The position numbers and the translations under genes were made by a program. From the NCBI GenBank assembly GCA_965214475.1, contig OZ243953.1, forward strand, positions 1,674,001 to 1,738,000: 64,000 nt of DNA, in the 5' to 3' direction. The DNA is from SIRX01 sp965214475. GTDB taxonomy: Bacteria > Actinomycetota > Rubrobacteria > Rubrobacterales > Rubrobacteraceae. The notes under the pieces are model-generated. The model searched no databases, was not told the DNA's origin, and saw only the letters and a program-made list of their open reading frames with translations. Positions 58,588-64,000 of this stretch are shown here, piece after piece; the first letter of the stretch is position 1, and every line of letters begins with the position of its first letter.

Positions 58588-60699
58588 TCAGGTTAGTTTG
58601 TTGTGCAAATAGCGGCCAAAGATCCCTTCCAACACCTCCACGATCCGGCCCTCCGAACCGGTTTCGAAGACCTCCCGCTCCTTCGGTTGCTCGACCATCG
58701 CGACGGATATTTCGCTGATCGCCTCCAAGGCTACCGGAGACAGGCTAAGAGGCGCAACCATCAACAGGCTGCGGCGGACTTCCATCATCTCCCCGTCCAG
58801 ACCCTCTAGCTCCAGAGGCTCGTCGAACTCGTGTACCGAAAAAGATGGCCGGTCGACGGAACCGTCGCGGGCGTGGAAAAGGGCCAGCGTAGTTTCAGGT
58901 ATGCCGATGCCGCCGAGTTCCATGCGTGATAGCAAGCCCTGCTCCAGACTCTGCGGCTCGGAGATGAGGTCTTTTTCGTCGAGAGAGGCGCACATCAGCT
59001 TGACCGCCTCGTTCAGCGAGCCACCCGCTTCGTGCCGGGTGAGGAAAGCGTCGTCCACGAGCTCGGCTATGACCTGCGTCGCCTCCGCCATCTGGTGGAA
59101 TTTCTCTTGGCCGCCGCCGAATACTGCCAGGGATTCATAGGCCGCCCGGTTCGTCCGGCGCTCTTCGAGGCTCTTGTTTCTGAGGTGGTCCCTTATACGC
59201 TCCAGGTCGTCTTCGGGTAGGAAGGGCTGTACCTGGACGTAAGAATCGCCGGGCGCCGGCAGAGAGACCGTGGACACCACCAGGTCGAAGTCGTTCAAAT
59301 TCAACTCTTCGATCTCGAAGAGCGAGGAGTTTTTTATACTTTGGATCTGGGGGAAAGCGTTCTCCAGCCGGGAGGAGAGCATTTTGGTTGTGGCGATGCC
59401 ACTGGAGCAGAGGACGAGGACACGTTGCGGGAAGCTCCCCTGGGCCCGGTCGAGAGCCGCCCCGAAGTGCATGGCGACAAACCCGACTTCCTCAGCTGGG
59501 ATCTTCTCCTGCACGAACACCTTCTCCATACCCTCGCTTACGAGCTCGAAGAGCGATGGATAATCCTCTTTGACGTCTTCGAGGAGCGGGTTGTGAATAC
59601 TCAAGTTCTCCCGCAGGCGGTGGATAGCCCTTTCGAGGTGGGCGAGAAGCCCCGTGTAAAGGGAGCTGTCACCGGCGAGCTCGACCCTGGTTTGATCTTC
59701 GACGTAGTGGACCAGAGTCTTCACCTGCGAAGCAACCTCCAGGTCCGAGGTCTCGAAGTAGTCTTGGAGGGCGTCGTTCTCCCTGAGCTTCGTGCCGCGC
59801 AAGTGCGTGGTCAAATAGCCGATCTCCTCATCGGGAACGGCTACGTCAAAGTTCTCTCCAATATCTCCGGCGAGGCTCCGGGCATAAGCGTACTCGTCCA
59901 TCTTCTGGAGCCTCTGGAGCATTTCTTCGTCCATCGCGAGCTCTCCACCCTGCAAGCGACGCTCTACCATCAGCGCGACGTGAATAGTGAAGTCGGCAAA
60001 GGCGTCGTCGGCGATCGGGTACGGCAGGTTGCGGACCATACTCTGGGTCAGAGACTTCACCCTCTGCAAGCGTTCTTCATTGATCAGGCCGAGCAACTGG
60101 TCCGTCATGCCGCCCACAGCTCTTTCTGACGATGCAGTTCCGGTTCTCTCTTCCAGGTCTTGGAGGTGAGAGAGCAAAGCAGTCTCGTCCAGATTTTCGG
60201 AGATCAAGTATCGTATCGCCTGGCGACGGTCGCCTTCTCTCCCGGAGATCTCGACCCCGGAACCCCGTTTGCGCACCAACGAGAGTCCGAATTCCGCGAG
60301 CCAGCCTTCCATCTCGTCCAGGTCGCGGCTGACGGTGCCGATGGCGACTTTTAGACGGCTCGCGAGCGCCCGCAGCTTGATCGGCTGCTCCGCCATGAGT
60401 AGCACGCTGAGTAACGATAGCTGGCGTTCGTGCGGCGGCAGACTTACCGGGCCCATCTCGTGGAGATGTTCAAGCGCCTGCTCTCGCGCCTCGGGAGCTC
60501 CCTCGACGCTCACGCCACGGCCCGACTGCCTCACGAGCGTCAGGTCGTGCGAGCCGAGAAAGTCCGAGGCGGGTTGCAGGTCGCGGTGAACGGTCCGGGT
60601 GCTCACGTTCAGCCGGTCGGCAATGCCGCCGGCGGTGAGGCCGCTGGGATGGCGCAACAGGACTTCGATCAGGCGTATCTCCCGGGCCGAGAGTCCCAT
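58588..60699 (-). CDS. mtlR: MtlR-type PTS-controlled transcription activator
   Basis: About 703 residues. N-terminal two helix-turn-helix domains (LRHPSGLTAGGIADRLNVST then RTVHRDL, and LASRLKVAIGTVSRDLDEME), two PRD domains (~200-420) with regulatory histidines, an EIIB-like domain (RVLVLCSSGIATTKMLSSRL) and an EIIA-like domain (GIPETTLALFHARDGSVDRP). PTS phosphorylation of PRD and EII domains sets its activity. ATG 60699 has GGGCGGGG eight bases upstream and clears the mtlA stop; TTG 60744 would overlap it. It sits between mtlA and mtlF, as in Bacillus-type mtl operons. Confidence 0.92.
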   Translation of the reverse strand: MGLSAREIRLIEVLLRHPSGLTAGGIADRLNVSTRTVHRDLQPASDFLGSHDLTLVRQSGRGVSVEGAPEAREQALEHLHEMGPVSLPPHERQLSLLSVLLMAEQPIKLRALASRLKVAIGTVSRDLDEMEGWLAEFGLSLVRKRGSGVEISGREGDRRQAIRYLISENLDETALLSHLQDLEERTGTASSERAVGGMTDQLLGLINEERLQRVKSLTQSMVRNLPYPIADDAFADFTIHVALMVERRLQGGELAMDEEMLQRLQKMDEYAYARSLAGDIGENFDVAVPDEEIGYLTTHLRGTKLRENDALQDYFETSDLEVASQVKTLVHYVEDQTRVELAGDSSLYTGLLAHLERAIHRLRENLSIHNPLLEDVKEDYPSLFELVSEGMEKVFVQEKIPAEEVGFVAMHFGAALDRAQGSFPQRVLVLCSSGIATTKMLSSRLENAFPQIQSIKNSSLFEIEELNLNDFDLVVSTVSLPAPGDSYVQVQPFLPEDDLERIRDHLRNKSLEERRTNRAAYESLAVFGGGQEKFHQMAEATQVIAELVDDAFLTRHEAGGSLNEAVKLMCASLDEKDLISEPQSLEQGLLSRMELGGIGIPETTLALFHARDGSVDRPSFSVHEFDEPLELEGLDGEMMEVRRSLLMVAPLSLSPVALEAISEISVAMVEQPKEREVFETGSEGRIVEVLEGIFGRYLHNKLT

Positions 60700-60715
60700 T
60701 GCGCCATGCCCCGCC

Positions 60716-62551
60716 CTAGACCCGGGCCGAGGCGATGTCGTCAACTAGTTCGTCGTATTTGGGGCTGTTCATGAAGTTCTCCACCGAGATGTGGTGGGCA
60801 TCCGGCACCTTGGACTTCGCCCGTTCCGTAAGGTCCTTATGGGTAATTATGACGTCCTCGTCGCCCGTAAGCTCGTTGATCGCCGAGTTGTCTACTTCGA
60901 GATCCAGCCCGGCGTCATTCGCCTTTTTGCGCAAGAGCGACGCGCCCATTGCGCTGGATCCCATACCGGCGTCGCAGGCGAAGATAACCTTCTCGATCTT
61001 CGAGTAGTCAAAGGAGCCGTTTTCGCCCTCTTCTTCTCCGTCTCCGTTCGACGCGGCAGCGCCGTTCGACCCACCGTTCTTGAGTTGCTCGATGACCTCG
61101 TCGTACTTCGGGCTGTTCATGAAGTTCTCCACCGAGACATGGACCGCCTCCGGCGTCTTCTCCTTCGCCCGCTCGGTCAAATCCTTATGCGTAATGATGA
61201 TGTCCTCATCGCCCGTAAGGTCGCCGATAGAAGCGTTGGTCACTTCTATATCCAGGTCCGCGTTCTTGACCTTCTTACGGAGCAGGGAGGCGCCCATCGC
61301 GCTGGAACCCATACCGGCGTCGCAGGCGAATACGATGGAGTCGACGTGTGAGGCTTCGGGAACCGCCGCGACACCGGTCTTTTCTTTGGAGCCGTTAGAT
61401 CCGTTCTCGCCGAGTTCGTCGCCGGCTTGACTCTTCTTACCCTTCATGTCCTGCATCTGTTCCGTAGCCTGCGACAGTTCGTCTTCGTCTTCCTCACTGG
61501 AGGAGCGTCGGATAAGCGGTGAAGCGACCAGGAACGAAACGGCCGTTGCCGTAGCGACACCCAGGATCACACCGATAAAGTTTCCGGGAGGCGTAAGCGC
61601 CAGGATAGCCAAGATGCTCCCTGGCGCGGGGGTCGAGACGAGTCCGACCCCTAAGAGGGATTCAACGAAGAGACCACTCGCTCCTCCGGCGACAACGGCC
61701 AGAAGCAGTACCGGCTTCATCAGGACATAGGGAAAGTAGATCTCGTGAATACCACCGAAGAAGTGGATGATCGCCGCGCCAGGGGCAGAGTTCCTGGAGA
61801 CGCCGCTTCCTACGAACCAGTATGCAAGAAGGACTCCGAGACCCGGCCCGGGGTTCGTCTCGACAAGGAAAAGTATTGACTTTCCGGCTTGGCTTGCCTG
61901 ATCCAGGGCGAGTGGCGCGATAATGCCATGATTGATCGCGTTGTTCAAGAACAGTACCTTCGCCGGCTCGACAAAGATGCTTACGAGGGGCAGAAGTCCC
62001 AAATCTATTATGAATTCGACGCCTGCACCGAGAGCATTACTTAGGGCGGTGACGATGGGGCTGACACCGAGCACGCCAACTATCGCTAAGGCACCACCGA
62101 TGATACCGGCGGAGAAGTTGTTTACCAGCATCTCGAATCCCTGTTTGACCTTGCCATGGAGAAGCTCGTCAAATTTCATTATCAAGTACGCGCCGAGCGG
62201 CCCCATAATGAAAGCGCCTAGGAACATAGGGACGTCGGAGCCGACTATGGCACCCAGTGTTGCTATAGCGCCGACGACAGCCCCACGTACCCCATAGACC
62301 ATCCGGCCCCCGCTGATACCGATCAGGAGCGGCAGAAGATAGATAAGCATGGGCTCCACCAACTGAGCCAACGTCTCGTTTGGAAGCCATCCATCGGGTA
62401 TGAATAGAGCCGTGATCAAACCCCAAGCGATAAGAGCACCGATGTTCGGCATGACCATACCACTGAGGTAACTGCCAAACTTCTGAACCTTCATCCTGAG
62501 ACTTGCGCTCGTCGACTCGCCCCCGCCGTTAGCGGTGCCTGACTGGGCCAT
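60716..62551 (-). CDS. mtlA: Mannitol PTS EIICBB (IIC plus two tandem IIB domains)
   Basis: 611 residues. Residues ~20-350 form the IIC membrane domain (PNIGALIAWGLITALFIPDG, FLNNAINHGIIAPLAL, FFGGIHEIYFPYVLMKP). A flexible linker leads to IIB-1 (residues ~404-490) with CDAGMGSSAMGAS, phospho-Cys410. A Gly/Asn/Glu linker follows, then IIB-2 (~519-607) with the same motif, Cys526. The two IIB domains share long stretches such as DEDxIITHKDLTERAK and SVENFMNSPKYDE but differ at many positions, so both are maintained. Usual MtlA has one IIB. ATG 62551 follows GAGGGAGAGG. Mannitol is supported by the linked mtlD, mtlF and mtlR. Confidence 0.95.
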   Translation of the reverse strand: MAQSGTANGGGESTSASLRMKVQKFGSYLSGMVMPNIGALIAWGLITALFIPDGWLPNETLAQLVEPMLIYLLPLLIGISGGRMVYGVRGAVVGAIATLGAIVGSDVPMFLGAFIMGPLGAYLIMKFDELLHGKVKQGFEMLVNNFSAGIIGGALAIVGVLGVSPIVTALSNALGAGVEFIIDLGLLPLVSIFVEPAKVLFLNNAINHGIIAPLALDQASQAGKSILFLVETNPGPGLGVLLAYWFVGSGVSRNSAPGAAIIHFFGGIHEIYFPYVLMKPVLLLAVVAGGASGLFVESLLGVGLVSTPAPGSILAILALTPPGNFIGVILGVATATAVSFLVASPLIRRSSSEEDEDELSQATEQMQDMKGKKSQAGDELGENGSNGSKEKTGVAAVPEASHVDSIVFACDAGMGSSAMGASLLRKKVKNADLDIEVTNASIGDLTGDEDIIITHKDLTERAKEKTPEAVHVSVENFMNSPKYDEVIEQLKNGGSNGAAASNGDGEEEGENGSFDYSKIEKVIFACDAGMGSSAMGASLLRKKANDAGLDLEVDNSAINELTGDEDVIITHKDLTERAKSKVPDAHHISVENFMNSPKYDELVDDIASARV

Positions 62552-62599
62552 TATCCTCTCCCTCTACTCGTTAAGGTGTTTAACCTACCTTTCACACGC

Positions 62600-62628
62600 A
62601 GTCTACGCCTGTAAACATGTTTGTGCAA
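62600..62628 (-). promoter_or_regulatory. Candidate mtlA promoter with a palindrome
   Basis: On the minus strand: -35 TTGCAC (62628-62623), 17 bases, -10 TAGACT (62605-62600), about 50 bases before ATG 62551. The spacer opens with the perfect palindrome AAACATGTTT (62622-62613), within a looser TGnACAAACATGTTTnCA symmetry. It could be the MtlR site or a separate operator. Confidence 0.45.
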
Positions 62629-62799
62629 TAAGTTATTAAAGCTGTCTCGGCACGAAAGTTGTTGACAAAATGGGAGTAGAGATCCCAGGCACTACGGAGA
62701 TCTCGCGATTGCAGTGGACTTTCAGAAGTTTCTCTCACAATCTCCGCTCTCGTCGCCACGCGTACCACCTCAGTCAAAGACGTAGGCCTTGCGTTAGTC

Positions 62800-63060
62800 C
62801 TAGACTTCCGCGTTGGTTACAAGGTCAGCCAACGCGTCCGCCGCCGCTTCTTCGTCATCTCCCTCGGCCCGGATCGTAGGCTCATCGTCCTTGGCAGCCC
62901 CGAAACTCATCAGGCTCAGCGAACTCTTGGCGGTGGCTTCTTTGTCGCTTTTGATCACCTTGATGTTCGAGTCGTATTTCTTGGCTTCCTTGACGAACTC
63001 CGCCGCCGGACGGGCGTGAAGCCCTTCTTCGGGGACTATGGTGACTTCTCTCTCCTGCAC
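62800..63060 (-). CDS. ptsH: HPr-like protein (copy 2)
   Basis: 86 residues, nearly identical to HPr copy 1. His15 (EEGLHARPAAEF) and Ser46 (AKSSLSL) are kept. Changes include Leu53 to Phe in the conserved MSLGA segment and Leu61 to Pro in a core beta strand (DDEPTIRAEG), both at positions normally conserved. GTG 63060 with AGCGGAG upstream; the longer frame to 63096 is not needed. Sits between the fructose IIC gene and mtlA. Either a specialised carrier or a copy beginning to decay. Confidence 0.9.
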   Translation of the reverse strand: MQEREVTIVPEEGLHARPAAEFVKEAKKYDSNIKVIKSDKEATAKSSLSLMSFGAAKDDEPTIRAEGDDEEAAADALADLVTNAEV

Positions 63061-63155
63061 GTTTCGTTCTCCGCTTTTCCTGTCTCCGGCTCTCATATCA
63101 GGTAGGCTCCGGCCGCTGTGTGAGCACGACCAGAACCTGTTTTCTACAGGATCGT

Positions 63156-64000
63156 CTAGGACGCTTCGGAAGTTGCTTTTTCTTTATCCGCCCCGCCGGT
63201 GAACTCCTTTACCCCGACCACGAGTGCCGCGCTGACGACCGTACCGATAGCGATAGCCAACAGATAGAGCGGCCAGTTTCCGATTAGCCCGATGACGAAG
63301 ATGCCGCCATGTGGGGCCCGCAGCGTCGCATTGAACGCCAGCGACAGCGACGCCGTGAGTGCCGAGCCGACCATCATGGTGGGTATCACGCGCAGCGGGT
63401 CCGCCGCGGCGAATGGTATAGCGCCCTCGGTGATGAACGAGGCTCCCATTACCCAGTTCGCCTGTCCGGCGCGCTGCTCGGCGGGGGTGAAGAGCTTACC
63501 CCGGACGGCGGTCGCAAGTGCGAGGGCCAGCGGTGGGACCATACCGGCGGCCATTACCGCCGCCATCGGGGCGAAGGCGCTGGCTTCGAGCCCGGCTATG
63601 GCGAAAGCGTAAGCAGCCTTGTTCACCGGGCCGCCCATGTCGAAAGCCATCATCGAGCCGAGGATGATGCCGAGCAGGATCGCGTTGGTTCCTTCGAGGC
63701 TCCCCAGCCAGTTCTCCAGCCCGGTGGTCGCCGAGGCGATGGGCTGGCCCAGCACCACGATCATTAGCGTACCGACCACCAGGACCCCGACGAGCGGATA
63801 AATCAAGATGGGCATGAGACGTTGAAACCCGCCGGGAATTTTGATCTTTTTGAGCAGCATGATCACGGCGCCGGCCAGGAGCCCGGAGGCAATACCGCCG
63901 AGGAACCCGGCTCCGATCTCGTTGGCGATGAGACCGCCCACGATTCCCGGCGCGATAGCGGGCCTATCTGCCATCGCGTAGGCGATAAACCCGGAGAGTA
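63156..64000 (-). CDS. fruA: Fructose-type PTS EIIC, C-terminal part (5' end outside window)
   Basis: The frame stays open to the window edge, reading LSGFIAYAMADRPAIAPGIV, so this is the 3' part of a larger gene. Family motifs: ADRPAIAPG, FQRLMPILIYPLVG, MMAFDMGGPVNKAAYAFA, WVMGASFITEGAIPFAAADP and the RAPHGGIFV loop of fructose-class IIC proteins. It moves sugar across the membrane while IIB phosphorylates it; the IIA/IIB parts would be upstream. A short charged tail (ADKEKATSEAS) ends it. HPr copy 2 follows in the same direction. Confidence 0.95.
   Translation of the reverse strand, partial: LSGFIAYAMADRPAIAPGIVGGLIANEIGAGFLGGIASGLLAGAVIMLLKKIKIPGGFQRLMPILIYPLVGVLVVGTLMIVVLGQPIASATTGLENWLGSLEGTNAILLGIILGSMMAFDMGGPVNKAAYAFAIAGLEASAFAPMAAVMAAGMVPPLALALATAVRGKLFTPAEQRAGQANWVMGASFITEGAIPFAAADPLRVIPTMMVGSALTASLSLAFNATLRAPHGGIFVIGLIGNWPLYLLAIAIGTVVSAALVVGVKEFTGGADKEKATSEAS

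Noticed and set aside
60731..61342. Duplicated IIB region as an assembly error
   Set aside because: The two copies differ at many bases, which a false repeat would not show.
62592..62777. 61-codon minus-strand frame upstream of mtlA
   Set aside because: It covers the likely mtlA promoter and has no ribosome site or motif.

Overview
The window is GC-rich chromosomal DNA from an actinomycete. The best fit is a relative of Rubrobacter. This rests on the small epsilon subunit between the two acyl-CoA carboxylase genes, frequent GTG and TTG starts, several genes laid out for leaderless translation, and the mix of mannitol/fructose PTS, trehalose-type and proline genes. No phage, insertion sequence, CRISPR array or rRNA operon is visible. 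Two tRNAs (Ala-TGC, Ile-GAT) lie on the minus strand.

Layout. 0-7 kb: 3' end of ileS, two or three small envelope or coiled-coil genes, mutM coupled to a HAD phosphatase, and an aspartate-type aminotransferase. 7-15 kb: a stretch with several damaged genes. It holds a DUF309 gene with no normal start codon; a long MHYT-PAS-GGDEF-EAL-LOV-PAS gene broken by one frameshift and two in-frame TAA codons; a cardiolipin-synthase remnant; and a YihY/BrkB gene split by an in-frame TAG. Between them are an intact cation/proton antiporter and an AI-2E-family permease. 15-22 kb: 5-formyl-THF cyclo-ligase, a DUF151 nuclease-like protein, and an acyl-CoA carboxylase operon (carboxyltransferase, epsilon, biotin carboxylase-BCCP) that ends in a degenerate RtcB-like protein. 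A VapBC-type toxin-antitoxin pair follows. 22-31 kb: a proline-use operon (NSS transporter, tiny NSS subunit, PRODH, P5C dehydrogenase). Its promoter has a palindrome exactly filling the -35/-10 spacer and is followed by a short upstream ORF. Next come a GntR regulator, a second NSS transporter with its own tiny subunit, and an ALDH7-like dehydrogenase.

31-45 kb: a CmtR-like ArsR regulator, small hypotheticals, a baeRF-type protein, a methyltransferase and a 2H phosphoesterase. A polyphosphate group follows (SixA, CYTH-CHAD, a DUF1508 protein, Ppk), then a thioredoxin-like ferredoxin, a CadC-CadA metal-export operon, and DUF3105 and DUF305 proteins. 44.6-47.6 kb: a three-gene proton-translocating transhydrogenase operon (pntAA, pntAB, pntB). 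47.6-64 kb: a long minus-strand run for sugar entry and central carbon: fructose PTS IIC (running off the end), a second HPr, mannitol IICBB with two IIB domains, MtlR, MtlF, MtlD, HPr, enzyme I, pyruvate phosphate dikinase, beta-phosphoglucomutase, trehalose-phosphatase and a GH65 disaccharide phosphorylase.

How the parts fit. The PTS spends phosphoenolpyruvate and makes pyruvate; the neighbouring dikinase can turn pyruvate back into PEP. GH65 phosphorylase plus beta-phosphoglucomutase feed phosphorolysed disaccharide into glucose 6-phosphate. The proline operon joins uptake to both oxidation steps. The least expected items are the RtcB-like pseudoenzyme, the duplicated IIB domain, the put-operon control region, and the decayed blue-light/c-di-GMP gene.
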